DNA of 31,996 nt from Scleroderma bovista (lineage: Eukaryota; Basidiomycota; Agaricomycetes; Boletales; Sclerodermataceae): positions 1 through 31,996 of the forward strand of contig JAYMGJ010000360.1 in NCBI GenBank assembly GCA_037178675.1. The letters run 5' to 3'. The translations under genes and the position numbers were made by a program. Below the pieces are notes generated by a model that saw only the letters and a list, made by a program, of their open reading frames with translations, did no database searches and was not told the origin of the DNA. Below are positions 1 to 10,934 of the stretch, piece after piece (within the stretch, counting starts at the first letter, position 1; the number at the start of each line of letters is the position of its first letter).

Positions 1-1
1 A

Positions 2-103
2 GAAGGTGCTGTGATGAAGGTGAAAGAAGAGTACGAAGGACAAACCACCATCCCCGAAACGCCCGCAAAGAGGACCCGGTGTGAAGTGAAGATGGAGCAT
101 TAA
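2..103 (+). CDS. C-terminal fragment of an unidentified protein, cut by the window edge
   Basis: An open frame enters from the left edge and ends at TAA 101-103, giving 34 residues rich in Glu and Lys (it contains VKEEYEGQTTIPETPAKRTR). The composition looks like a charged, disordered C-terminus and not random sequence. There is too little to name a family. The gene would run convergent to the CCCH gene at 485-2805. It could also be a chance open frame; only sequence to the left of the window would tell. Confidence 0.4.
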   Translation, partial: EGAVMKVKEEYEGQTTIPETPAKRTRCEVKMEH

Positions 104-484
104 ACCTCAGGGGGCTTAGGTGTCATATGTTCTCAGAGTTTTTGGGAGGGGAATGCCAAGATATCGTAGAAGTCGTTGTTCATGATTTGTGCATTTACTT
201 TTCCTGCAAAAATATCACATTGAAGTCATTCAGAGGATGAGAGCGTGTTACACCAAAAGAAATTTGTAATTGGTATAAATATCAACACACCACCCTCAGA
301 TCGCGAAACTACACAATTTCAATCATCAGATACGTTAAGATAGACAAGAGGACGGAAGGGTACTAGTATCCAGCCACAAACCCTCGTCATCGAAATTATC
401 GTGGGTGAATACGTACATCCATATACAATCATTTGTTTTCTTACAACTTTTGAGACGTGGTTGTTGAGGGGTCCTATGACCCAC
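104..484. other. Convergent intergenic region, no gene seen
   Basis: This stretch separates the partial plus-strand gene from the end of the CCCH gene. Short open frames here (for example 319-513 minus and the start of 401-688 plus) have no domain, no splice support and overlap the CCCH 3' end. It is presumably two 3' untranslated regions. Confidence 0.5.
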
Positions 485-2805
485 TCATCCATCCATGCTG
501 AAGAGGTCATCATCGTCCGCGGTTACCACCGGTCTACTCAACGGGCTGAGGGCGCCATGCTTATGCCAACTCCTATCATTCGTAGAGGCGGACTGCGGAG
601 GGGTACGGAGGGGCGAGCTCGTGGATGGGAGACGGGAGAACATAGACTCGAGCGCAGCCATAGAGGACGACAGTGTAACAGGACCTGACGAGGTTGGCGT
701 CGTCTCCTGGTGAGACGATAGGGAGAGGGAGAGATGTGCGAAAGCCTCCGGGGGGAGGTGAGAAGAATGGTTATTGGGTAAGCGCCAGTCTTGCCCCAGG
801 CCTAGTCCCGCATTCGAACCTGCGTTGATCCCGAAGGGCACTGGGCCCTGACCGGGACTGAGCGTGGGCCCGCCAATGGACGTCCCGAGAGATCCCGGGG
901 ATGTCGCAACTGGGAGAGCGTGAATGCGAGAGTAACCCGCAGCGAGGCCTTGGGGAAGACTTTGTCCTGGTGCGTGCGCTTGAAGCGCTCGGATGGAAGG
1001 GGATAAGGACTCTCCAAGGCCAGCTCCCAGGCCGGTGCCAGTTCGCCCCTCGTCCACAGCAGGTGCATGTAAAGGCGTGCTTGGCAGAGGAGATTTGCTG
1101 ATGCCACTCATTCCGCCCAGACCTCCAACCCCTAGGCCATTCGTGTTGGACGATACACGAGAGTTGCTCGCGTTCATCTTGGAGTAGTAGTGGTGAAGAC
1201 CCGGCAGGAATGCAGCGGATGCATTGGACGGGGCGAGCAGGGATGAAGAGGGGGAGTGCAAGTCCTCTGAGAAATGTGTCCCAAATGGAGTAGTTGTCGA
1301 GGTGGGACCACCTAAATTGGAACCAGGGATGCCAAAGCCATTCGTGGACTTGAGAGAGTTCGGTGTACCCGACCCAATCGCCCCGAAAGAAGGTTTATCG
1401 GGTGATCCAGGTAGCCCGTTGGTTGTGTTTGTCGCTGCTCGCTCCACCCAAATAGATTTGACGTCCCCCAATAGCGAAGGTGCTGGTACAGAACGAGAAT
1501 AGCGGTGATGGGCGTGGTGAGTTTGATTTTGGGTGGACAAATGGAGGGGTGGGTGTGGTGGTGGTGTATCGCCGACGTTGACAGGACGGGAGGAATTAGA
1601 GTGCGTACGGGACATACGACGAGAACGTTCGGAGGGGGTGAGGAGGTCAGTGAGAGAAGATGGAAGGAACTCCTCCAAGTCTTCGTCGGAGCCGGTGCCA
1701 TCCCTTTCTGCTCGCGTGACCTTGACATCGACAGTCGCCTCTACCTGCGCCGACACTGGTCCAAGATCGGTCTTCCATGCTTGTGGTTGAATGGAACCGA
1801 GAGACGAAGCTATGGCTGTCCCAGAGCCAAGGCGGTCTCTTGTCTCTGTAAGTAGCGAGCGTTGGGCATGGAATGTCGATGACACAGGTTCTTTCGACAG
1901 AGGTGAGTGGGCCAGGAGTGAGCCACGTGGAGGCGATCCGATCGGTCCGAGGTCCGCAGCGTCCGCGGAGAGAATGGGTCTACGGGGTGCACTGGGCATA
2001 CTGACCGGAAGAGTCGGTGGGGACGGATTTCTGACTTTAGTGGGAGAGTCCGACTGGATGGAAGGATCCACAGAAGACAAGTCTAAATCTTGTTCCTCCC
2101 CGTCACCAGAATCGATAATGTCTGTGTTCTCGGTGCTTGTATCAGTTGGCCCATCGATGGATTTTGCATCAACATCGTCAGAAAGTACAAATGTCGCAAA
2201 GTCAGTATCTTTGAGCGGTGGTGCTGGCGCAGAAGGTGAAATGACCGCCTTCAGAGAGGGCATAGAGATAGGAGGACGAGATGTTGTAGCACGTGTTGGA
2301 GCTGTCGATCCAGAAAGCAGACCTGGACGTCCTTGGGCGGGTGCTCCCGTTTTCACACTGGTATGAACCTGTTGACCTGTACCATCCTTCTTTCCTGCCT
2401 TGGGCTTTCCCGTGCCGCTTCCAGTTCCGCCCACATTCGCAGCTAGCTGGGCAGCCTTCTTATTTTTCCTGTCCATGGACATGTTCTGCCCGGGAAGGAT
2501 ATGTGCCAGGGCACACTTATGCCCGAACTTGCAGGTCCCTTTGACAAACCAGGCGCAAACGTCTTTCGATTGACCGGGTTCTGGGACGGAATGAGAGAAC
2601 GGGCAGGATGAGCCCGCAGTGCAGGCGCCTACTTTGAAGAATTTGCAGGGCACATGGGACAAATCTTTCTCTGGTTGTCGAGGGGTGAGGACATGATGCA
2701 CGAAGATTGCAGGGTGAAATAAAATAAAAACCAACGTTTTGAAGATGACTTCGACTTGCTTGACCTTTCTCTGTCTGCATCGGGCTCCTTATCGTGGTCA
2801 GCCAT
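485..2805 (-). CDS. Two-finger CCCH zinc-finger protein, probably RNA-binding
   Basis: Two exons, 2805-2736 and 2670-485, are joined over a 65-nt intron (2735-2671) in phase 1, giving 751 residues. The first exon encodes MADHDKEPDADRERSS and is followed at once by two CCCH fingers, each C-x7-C-x5-C-x3-H: Cys32, Cys40, Cys46, His50 and Cys62, Cys70, Cys76, His80. The remaining 650 or so residues are low-complexity (Ser, Pro, Gly, Thr) and probably disordered. Fingers of this kind bind RNA in other proteins, and yeast LEE1 has a similar N-terminal pair, but orthology is not established. Without the intron the frame would start with a hydrophobic, implausible peptide (from 2734), which supports the splice. 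The role is inferred: post-transcriptional regulation. Confidence 0.85.
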
Positions 2806-3009
2806 GTTTTCTTTCCGGTGGTTGAGATGTGAAGAGACAGGCAAAGAAGGGAGACACCAGCAATGACGGGTCTTCTGCTGGGACAGGCAAGTCACTCATT
2901 ATTGGAATAAGTTAATCATTAAAAAATAATAAACATTTTATTATTTCACGTGGACTGAAATTATGGCTATAAAATCACCCTTGTTATACAAGAAAACGCG
3001 GATAGTAGG
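2806..3009 (-). promoter_or_regulatory. Promoter region of the CCCH gene with a CACGTG site
   Basis: This 204-bp gap lies between the Sos7 stop and the CCCH start. It contains a palindromic CACGTG (E-box) at 2947-2952, 142 bp before the start codon, next to an AT-rich tract at about 2920-2945. It also has to hold the 3' end of Sos7. Confidence 0.35.
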
Positions 3010-4260
3010 TTAGGACATCATCGAGTCACTTTCCCCATATCCTGACCTAGCACGGGCCAAGACAGCCCAAACTAGACCCGGGGTATCGTTGGCCTGTACA
3101 TGTGCATCAACCACGTCGCCTAGTTCCAAGTCAACTCCGTCGTAGAGCACACTCGCTGACGCCAGCTGTCTGGTATTAGGAATGAATAAAAGCGTGAGCA
3201 CAAGTTCCTTCACAACTGTCGACGATGGAGAGTCGATATCATACGTGAGCCGCAGTTCGTTTTCTGATTCTGCATGAGACGACTTGAGAGAAAGCAAAGA
3301 GCATTGAATGTTTAGTGCCGTTTGTAGCCTGCACGACCAGAAATGTCAACGTGAGGTTCACCAGGAGTTTGCGCAAACCGACAGCACTGACCAGTCATAC
3401 AGTCCACCAAGTCTGGGGTCATCGTCTCCGCCTTCCTTACCAACCAGAGCAAGTTCTGCAGCCCGTTCCCTTTCCATACCCCTGAGCCGCTCCACCTCTC
3501 CCATCTCAGCCTTGAGCTTCCCTTTCGACTCTTCTACTCGCTTTTCCAAACCTTGAAGCTCGTCATCTAGCTCTTGCATCTGCGCAACTTGGGTGTCAAG
3601 CGTCGCTGTCGCTGTGCTGATGGTGAGGCGTGGGTGGGGGTGGGCTTGTCGCAGACGAGTCAGTGCAAGCCTCGCATCTAGGATTTTGGCCGAAAGCGAC
3701 GTCGCGAGAGACGTCATGGAGCGCGCTTTCTCGTAGTCTATGAGGAGTGCATGTTGGTCACAGATACTGACAGAGGACCTTCCATGCGTCTGCCTTCGTA
3801 CCTTCCTCGACAAGTGGAGCCAACGTCCGCACATCCTCTTGTTTCTCTGCAAGTTTCACTTTGATCTCCTTCAACTTGCGTTTCTTCTCTTCGTTCCGCA
3901 GACGAATCTCCTCATTGGAAGCGGCAGTTATGAGTGGAGCGTCATCTGACACTATAGTCTTGACATATTTATCTTTGGCGTTCTGCTCCAGGTACTGAAA
4001 TTTTAGTTTGCGTAAGAATGACTGCAGAAGGGCGCTCTAAAAATCAGCTACGAATGGCCAAGATGCAGCGAACGCACGATCTGTGCAGTAACGTCGCTCG
4101 CTACGATCGCCGGATCGCTGAGTGCGCCTTCCGCAGACGTTGAATCGTTAAGATCCTCGAAATGATATGATTTCAGCTGCGTTCGTGTGTTGAATATGTG
4201 TAGTTTCGCATTGTCGAGCGCGTCCTGGAGTTGTTTGGGTGCGTCGGAGGGAGTCGACAT
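3010..4260 (-). CDS. sos7: Kinetochore protein Sos7 (partner of Spc7/KNL1)
   Basis: Four exons, 4260-4078, 4021-3802, 3737-3392 and 3328-3010, join cleanly (phases 0, 1, 2) into 355 residues. Introns are 56, 64 and 63 nt. The second exon opens with SFLRKLKFQYLEQNAKDKY, the signature of the Sos7 family, followed by a long Lys/Glu-rich coiled coil. The last exon (WLQTAL, then ENELRLTYDI and NDTPGLVWAVLARAR) matches the conserved C-terminal part as I know it. In fission yeast Sos7 binds Spc7 in the outer kinetochore. An upstream in-frame ATG at 4314 would add 18 residues, but that stretch contains CACGTG and ACGCGT promoter motifs, so the ATG at 4260 is preferred. Confidence 0.87.
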
Positions 4261-4276
4261 GTCGTCGTTTGTGTAC

Positions 4277-4290
4277 ACGCGTGTCACGTG
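4277..4290 (-). promoter_or_regulatory. ACGCGT and CACGTG elements just upstream of sos7
   Basis: ACGCGT (4277-4282) and CACGTG (4285-4290) lie side by side 17-30 bp before the chosen start. ACGCGT is the MCB site bound by MBF at G1/S in yeasts, which would suit a kinetochore gene. Binding here is inference. If translation starts at 4314 the elements would lie inside the coding region. Confidence 0.35.
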
Positions 4291-4444
4291 CTCGCGTCGG
4301 ACTGACATCATCATTCATTTTGGCTAATACACAACATGAGACATGGCGAATATCATAGATGGTACGCTATATCCGAGACAACAAAAGGATTCAAACTCAT
4401 ACACATATCGCAGAAAGATACCCCGCTTATTGCAAGCCATTTGA

Positions 4445-7400
4445 TCATACTGTAGCCATCGCAACAGTATGCCTTGACCTCTCAGACATCGGCGTCGGCT
4501 GAGCAGAAGCAAACTGCAGGAGAGACATGATCAGGGACGAAATTCAGACCAACGAAACACTGCGCACCTTTTTGTCCATTTCGTTCATCAATCTCTTCAT
4601 CTTTTCATATGTGACTGTGAGGTCCACGATTTTGCCTTCCTCAGCCTGTTTCGCGATCTTTATTTCCTCCCGTTCCCCCTCGGCCCTCTTTACATCAGCC
4701 CTTGTGTCGATGAGATCCTTCCTCACTTTCTCGAGCTCGCCTTGCAACAGAGAGAGGTCCCCACACGCCGCAGTCAGATCAGACCGCAACATTGATGCGG
4801 TGGTCTGTTCCGCTACAAGCGCGGCCTGGCTTATCGCAAGTCCCCCCCGAATTTCCTGGATCTCCATCTCTACTTCGTGAACCTGGTCACGTAGCCTGAT
4901 CACCTCAGCGTCAGCGAGACTGAGCGCTTGCTTCGCCGTTTCCTTCTGGTGCCTTTCGTCGTCTCGAGCACTCTCGGCTTCGTCGACGGTCCCGAGGAGC
5001 TTAAGGATGGTCTTCTTTGCTGAGGCACACTCGGCACGCGCACTTTGTCGGTCTTGCGTAAGGCCGTTGACCTGTCGGCGAAGTTCTTCCCCTTGCGCCT
5101 CCAAGCTTGCTTTCTCAGCATGTAGCTCAGACAACGAGACTACAATGAAGTCTTTTTCCGATTGCATCGCTTCCATGGTGGCACGCAGCGTTGCCTCCGC
5201 ACTCGCTTGCTCAGCCGCAATGGACAAGACGCGATTGTTCAGGTCATTTACGGTAGCCCGAGTGTGGCTCAGTCCCACAGTAACGCTTTCCACCGCCATT
5301 TCGAGCTCCGAGATGGTGACATCTTTTTCTGCAATCGACCTCTCTTTCTCCACGAGGCTTTGGTCTTTCATCTGGATGGTCGATTCCATATCCAAGACCT
5401 GTTGTTGTGCCGCGCGGAGTAGGTCTTCAGTACGATTATTGCGCTCCTCGATACTCTGTAAGTGGCCGCGGGTGTTGTTAAGCTCCATCTCGAGGTCCAC
5501 AACCATCCCCTTTGCGTTAGCGTAATCGGTTTGAACCTGGTCGACCGTTCCATGGATGGTGTGTAACTCCGTTTGTGCAGATGTCATCTTCGCCTCCAGT
5601 TCCTCCCTCTCTGAACGCATACGCTGGTGTTCAGAACGCAATGTGTTTATATCAACTTCCTTTTTTTCTAGTTGCTCATTCAATGCACCGACGATATCTT
5701 CTTGTTCTGTGAGCCTGGCGCGCTCAGCAGAGAGCTCCCCATCCTTCTGAGCGAGAATCATATCTTTTTCTGTGATTGTGGCAGAGGTGGTCTCGACAGC
5801 GGTTTGTAACTCGGAAATTCTGTGGTCTTTGCACGCAAGAGAGTCATGAAACTGGGCAAGCTCGATATCCTTGGATGTAATAGTGTTCTGCAGCTCACTG
5901 ATCTTGTTGTCCTTCTCCACGAGTGACGCGAGAGCTTCATCCTTACGCGCGAGGTCAGCGTGCAGCTTCTCGATTTCGCGACCCTTCTCTGTGACGAGGC
6001 GCTCTAGCCAAGACAACTTCTCACGAAGGACGCTAGCGTCCCTTTCTTCCTCTCGCTCTTCTTGGCGGTTTGGCGTCATATCAGGGGTGATCACTTGCCC
6101 GCCTTCAATTGTGGCCCGCCTATCGCCACAATTGTCCTCAAGAGAAGCTGCTGTGGCGCCCATACCGTCGTCGTCAAGACCGTACTCCATGTCTTGTCGA
6201 GCATCCAACTCCCATTGTGCATCGTCAGAAGGAGCGGGCGTTGGCTGTTTGCTAACACCGTGGATCAAAGATCCAGACTCTGTTCGTGGTAAAACGAGCA
6301 TATTGAGCCTGCCTCTCACTGGAGTAGGCGTGGTGCGCGTATCCCCTCTGAGCAAATGCTAGTCAGCATCCACGTTTGATGATACAACGCACATGGCGTA
6401 ACACGTACAAAGGAGACGTCAACCTTTCGGGCCTCATTCCGTCGTCCTCGATGTCAGTGAGTTCCTCGTCTTGGTCACCGAATATAGCCGTTCGACGTCG
6501 GTAGGTATCCAGTTCCCTGTGAGCCTCGTGGAGTTCCCTGGCGAGGCGTTGCGTTTCTGTGATTGACTGCTGGGGCTCGGAGTGAGGTGTTGCGGCCTGC
6601 GAAGCCGAGAGCGTTGACTGGAGTTCCTTGACTTTCTTTGTGAGCTATATTGATGGTGAGGTGAGACTGAAAATCAAGGATAAGGGGGATCAACTACTTA
6701 CTTCTGCCTTGGTCATCTTCGACAAAGGTTTTGAAGGAGTAGCAGAAGCAAACGGATCGACAGTTGTGACCCGCCTTCTCTTTGCTGCTGGACTCGTACG
6801 TACAGAAGCGGAAGGCTCCTGCTGGTATTCGGGATCGCCACCCTCGACTCCAACGGAGGGACGGCTCCGCATTGACTGCCTCCGTTTCCTACCTGATTGT
6901 ACGCTCAAATATTGTCTTGCCCTACTGAAATGGGAGGCTGGTGACAGCTGTTCGTTCAATGTGCGCCACACATGCTCCTCTTCTTCTAGTGTTGCAGTAT
7001 GTCTAGAAGTGCCAAGAACTCTGCGGCGTGCCGCAGCCATCCTGTGTCGATGTTGTAAGAAACACGACCGAGGAATACAGAAGAGTTCATGGCCAGATTC
7101 AACTTACGCTTTCTTCCCCTCATCGGTCATGCGAATGTATCCATTTGGATCGGGCTGAAATATGCCTTGCTCCTCCTGTTGCATTCATCGTAGTCGATAA
7201 GGATTTTCATAGCATAGTCAAGGCATACGCACGAGCCTTCGGACTGCTTTTCCAACCCAACTCGTCCATTGTGGTCCTAATTTATCTTTCTTGTCCTGCG
7301 CAATTTTGCGAACTGCAGGTAAAAGACAATGAGGGGTGATCATTCATATATCCTCCTTTAGGAGTGAAGTAGAGTGTTGCGTACCATGGGAACGAAGAGT

Positions 7401-7598
7401 GGCAAGATGTACGCTCTGCTTCCTGTGACCTCTTTGTGCTTGAGAATAAGCCCCAAGCACGCCTGTTACAGAACGAGTGGGTAATTATGAGCACTCGACA
7501 CCTTTTGGCGAGACATCGTCGTGGTAGATTGTGGGGTGACGGAACTTACGTTCTGCATAACTGTGCTTTATCGACTTGCCTGATTTCGTTGACACCAT
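4445..7598 (-). CDS. Unidentified long coiled-coil protein with a winged-helix-like N-terminus
   Basis: Eight exons (7598-7550, 7462-7385, 7312-7233, 7175-7108, 7041-6702, 6644-6409, 6347-4568, 4513-4445) sum to 2700 nt, 899 residues, with all phases agreeing. The first 130 residues are basic and helical and contain WTSWVGKAVRRLEEQGIFQ followed by NGYIRMTDEGKKA, a helix-turn-helix plus wing-like pattern. A Ser/Pro-rich and basic stretch with KRRR follows. From about residue 380 to 880 the protein is an almost continuous heptad coiled coil, very rich in Glu, Lys and Gln. The shape (DNA- or chromatin-contacting head plus rod) and the neighbour Sos7 suggest a chromosome, kinetochore or spindle-pole role, but I do not recognise the family. 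The simple starts at 7040 or 7184 leave out exons whose frames fit perfectly. Confidence 0.8.
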
Positions 7599-7982
7599 CC
7601 TGCGTTGCAACAGACACTGAAATGGGGCAGAGAGCGAACGGAGAAACGGTGTGGTTCACTCGTGGACGTCGACAGGGGCAAAGCGGGCCACGCTCATCTC
7701 ACAAATTATATAACGCGCCCCCGTGACACGTGACACGCATGACTCGCACTCATTTCCTTTTTGGGGTCTCCGCCAGGCGGTGCATGTCTATATAAGGAAG
7801 CGGCGCATTACATGCGTCGGGGCCGAGTCCGACTCAAAAGGTCTCTTCAACAAACGAAACTTTGAAGAGCAACCCAGAAAGTAAGGTGATGAATTGCTAG
7901 CGTGAACAGTAGTTGGATAGCCTCTTTCCAAGCAAATCAACAAAAATGGGAAACTATATCCCTGTCTTGCAAACCTACAAGC
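7599..7982. promoter_or_regulatory. Promoter region of the coiled-coil gene; no gene seen
   Basis: On the minus strand a TATATAA (7707-7713) sits about 110 bp before the start, with ACGCG (7713-7717) and CACGTG (7727-7732) beside it, the same pair of motifs as at sos7. A second TATATAA-like site is at 7790-7797. The rest must hold the 3' end of the HCNGP-type gene. Plus-strand frames in this gap lack any domain. Confidence 0.4.
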
Positions 7983-9144
7983 TTAGCGTCCTCTCGAGTA
8001 GGGGTGAAATCGAGCATTTCTCCTGTCCCCGCCTCTGTTTGCAAGACGCGTGGGAGGCAGCGCAGCAGGCTTGGCGGACGTGAAATCGATTTGTGTCCGT
8101 TTTGATTGAGCTGCCGCAGCCTGTTCGGAGCGTGCCTTCTGTTGCTCGGCTTTGAGCACACATGAATGTCACGCGTATAATGGCATCCATAAATTGATGG
8201 TAGAATCGAGCCCAGACATAGCAGGATGAAACAGGCATGAACACGCGTTGGGACGAGGTTCTCTTGATTGTCACGTACCGATTTTATCCGCAAACCACTC
8301 CGGTTCCACGTCGTGGGGATCCCAAATGCTAGGGGGGAAATTTGTCGTGCGCTCATCGACGTCAACAAATTCCACAAGTTTTGCGTATAGATGTGGGTTG
8401 CGAAACGAGCGATTGGACATGAGCGAATCATTAAAGTGCTTGGGATTTTCTGGGTCTCGCTTCAACATGTGGAATTGAGCTAGTTTCGCCTGGTACAGCA
8501 GATGGAAATCTCAAAAGCGCCGGGGAAAGAGGTTAACCCACATCAATGGTAGGATCATACTGCGTTGTCGGCTCTGGGGGTATTCCCCAATCTACTAGGC
8601 CTGGTATTGGCAGTGGTCTCAAAAATTCGCGAAGTCGCGCAATTTCGTTGACATCCGGAGACGATGCGTCATCCGACTGAGTCTCTAGGTCCTCCTCTGT
8701 CTCCAGAAGAGGTGGTTCGGTAGGTGGAGGCTCGTTTGCAATGTCATCAGATACACGAGCACGGGGATGAGTTTTCAGGTGGGCGGGTCGACGAATGACC
8801 ACTTGAGATTTTGGCAGCAGTCGTGCTACACCACCGTTTCAGTTGATCGCAACAAAGATGAGAACAGAAACAACACGTACAATCTGACACGGCAGCGGGT
8901 GATCCTCTCAGTGGTTTATCCTATCCCAAACAGAAATACAGCCAACAAAGAGGGAAACTATTGCGCATAGTGCTGGCGAGGAAACTCTTACATTGCTGAC
9001 AATGCCTTTGGTGACAACCTTTGATGTGGAAGCGACTTTTGCCTCCGAGTCGCTCTGAGAATCGTCGTCGTACGCGACAAGGCCTGATACAACAATGAAA
9101 CTTCCGAGTTCTGGTTGCTGTCAGTGAGTTTACTCACTATGCAT
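7983..9144 (-). CDS. HCNGP-like protein (SAP30-binding protein family)
   Basis: The N-terminus [16 protein letters not shown] is split by an intron after 7 nt (exon 9144-9138, then 9083-8992), typical of the family start GL-x-Y-D/S. Exon 8825-8542 is acidic and ends in [16 protein letters not shown]. Exon 8489-8279 carries the HCNGP core: [20 protein letters not shown], then LVEFVDVDE and [14 protein letters not shown]. The last exon, 8149-7983, ends in a basic tail with TQIDFTSAK. Human SAP30BP is linked to transcriptional repression and pre-mRNA splicing; the fungal role is inferred. One junction is unresolved: between 8991 and 8826 a small extra exon of length 3n+1 is needed to keep frame (one option is the 28 nt from AG|GATCACC to GTAC). 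The final acceptor is a non-canonical AAAG. Confidence 0.83.
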
Positions 9145-9278
9145 GTGATGGCAGGTACTAGACGATGGTTGTTGTTTGCACACCGCTCGCAAAACGTGTC
9201 CCGGTTTGGCAAGCCACTCTAAACTTACGATTGCATCGAGCCTTTGGTCTACCAGGGGGAGGCTGACAAGTCTTCGAA
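9145..9278. promoter_or_regulatory. Bidirectional promoter, HCNGP-like gene and GPI8
   Basis: Only 134 bp separate the two divergent start codons, so both genes must share control sequence. No clear TATA or CCAAT box is visible, fitting constitutively expressed genes. Confidence 0.55.
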
Positions 9279-10789
9279 ATGCGCGTCCAGTACTTGGGCA
9301 GGAATTGTCTACTGCTGCTTTTATGTCTAGCAACTTGGACATATGCGACGCTCGCCTCCCAGGATGAGCAGGTCTCGAGTTTCTTCGGCAGGCATAACAC
9401 AACCTCAGGACATACCAACAACTGGGCTGTCCTCGTATGCGCTTCGAGGTATTGGTTCAACTACAGGGTAATCTCGTTCCTTATCTCCCTCCTTCAGATG
9501 TTGATTGCTTTCAGCATATGGCCAATACCCTTGGAATGTAAGCACAGTCATTCCAACTCAAAATACAACAGAACAAATCGTGCTTTAACTAGGTATCGCA
9601 CTGTCAAGCGTCTCGGTATCCCCGACTCCAACATCATTCTCATGCTGGCGGACGACGTAGCATGTAATTCAAGGAACAAATTCCCAGGCAGCGTGTATGC
9701 AAAGGCTGGGCGTCACCTCGACCTTTATGGTGAAAACATCGAAGTAGACTACCGCGGATACGAAGTCACAGTGGAAAACTTCATTCGTCTACTAACTGGT
9801 GTGTGTTGTCCCACATCTTTTCTTGTCCTTTGAGTCATCTGCGATGATAGGACGAGTCGACCCGTCCGTCCCCCGCTCCAAACGGCTCCTAACTGATGAT
9901 CGCTCCAATATCTTTGTGTACATGACTGGACACGGGGGGAATGAATTCCTCAAGTTCCAAGATAGTGAAGAAATAAGCGCATTCGATATTGCCGATGCTT
10001 TTGAACAAATGTGGCAGAAGAAACGGTGAGTTAAATATACTCTGCATACTTCATGTTATTGACCTTTATCGTTATCCTTTAGCTATAATGAAATATTCTT
10101 TATGATTGATACATGTCAAGCGAATACTATGTATTCTCAGTTCTACTCTCCAAACATACTTGCCACGGGCTCCTCTGAGATCGAAGAAAACTCTTACTCA
10201 GTGAGTTCGCAGCCATTTTGATACACCTCGACTCACAGTCAAGTAGCACGAGAATGACAATGACATTGGTGTTTCTGTCATAGACAGCTTTACTCATTTT
10301 GTGCTCGAGTTTATGGAGGGCATCAATAAGACGAGTCAAGTCTCCATGCAAAATCTGGTCCGTCTCTCCGGCTTGCTTCTCCTTTTTGTGGCATATTCAC
10401 CTCCTGTTCAGTTCTCCTCGTATGACCCAGTCAAGATTCGGTCCCATCCAGGCGTACGGTCGGACCTCTTCGGTCGCCCGTTGGAAAGTGCACTCATCAC
10501 AGACTTCTTTGGGGGCGTTTCGCAAGCCGAGGTATTCCCTGTCATCGAGGAGAGTGTAAATATCCTTTCGCAAACGAGGGATTCTTTTCATGATGGTCAA
10601 TCCTCGATTTCCAATTCAAGATCTATCGATACCCAAGCGTATTCTCCAGACTTTAGTGCACCGGATATCATATTTACAACTCCCGGGAACGATAGTCCAG
10701 GTTGGGAGGTTCCCTTGAAGGAACTACGGAAATGGGCATCCATTGCCATGGTGGGGTCGCTTGTTGCCTGGGTCTCTCTTGCGCGTTAG
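9279..10789 (+). CDS. GPI8: GPI-anchor transamidase catalytic subunit (GPI8/PIG-K)
   Basis: Seven exons (9279-9467, 9515-9537, 9593-9798, 9851-10025, 10083-10200, 10247-10357, 10412-10789) give 1200 nt, 399 residues, the usual length for this C13 (legumain-like) protease. It cleaves the C-terminal signal of precursors in the ER lumen and attaches the GPI anchor. A signal peptide ([13 protein letters not shown]) starts the protein. [20 protein letters not shown], the catalytic His167 in YMTGHGG and Cys209 in FMIDTCQA are present; their 42-residue spacing equals that in yeast and human enzymes. A C-terminal membrane helix (residues about 380-397) anchors it. Exon 2 is only 23 nt. The intron 10358-10411 is 54 nt without a stop, so retention would keep the frame. 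Confidence 0.96.
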
Positions 10790-10934
10790 ATGCTCTTCAA
10801 ATACTTCATAACCGCCATGCAAGAGGGACGTTCTATGAAGATACTTGTCCAGCGTAATTGAAGTACCTATATTATACAACAAACTTAATTCACAATGGTG
10901 GTCACCAGTCGGGTGTGAACTTGGTATAGACAGT

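Noticed and set aside
1791..2366. 191-codon plus-strand open frame
   Set aside because: It is antisense to the low-complexity part of the CCCH gene and has no domain.
5007..5525. 172-codon plus-strand open frame
   Set aside because: It is antisense to the coiled-coil gene, whose Glu/Lys/Gln-rich codons yield long Ser/Phe/Arg-rich frames on the other strand.
6690..7040. Start of the coiled-coil gene at the ATG at 7040
   Set aside because: Four upstream exons join in phase with good splice sites and give a coherent N-terminal domain, so this ATG is internal.
7282..7494. Separate small gene ending FAKLRRTRKIN upstream of the coiled-coil gene
   Set aside because: It also splices in frame (phase 0), but the phase 1 reading links all exons to the coiled-coil protein without leftover bases.
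9799..10029. Separate ORF starting in GPI8
   Set aside because: It includes intron 9799-9850; the part after 9851 is exon 4 of GPI8.
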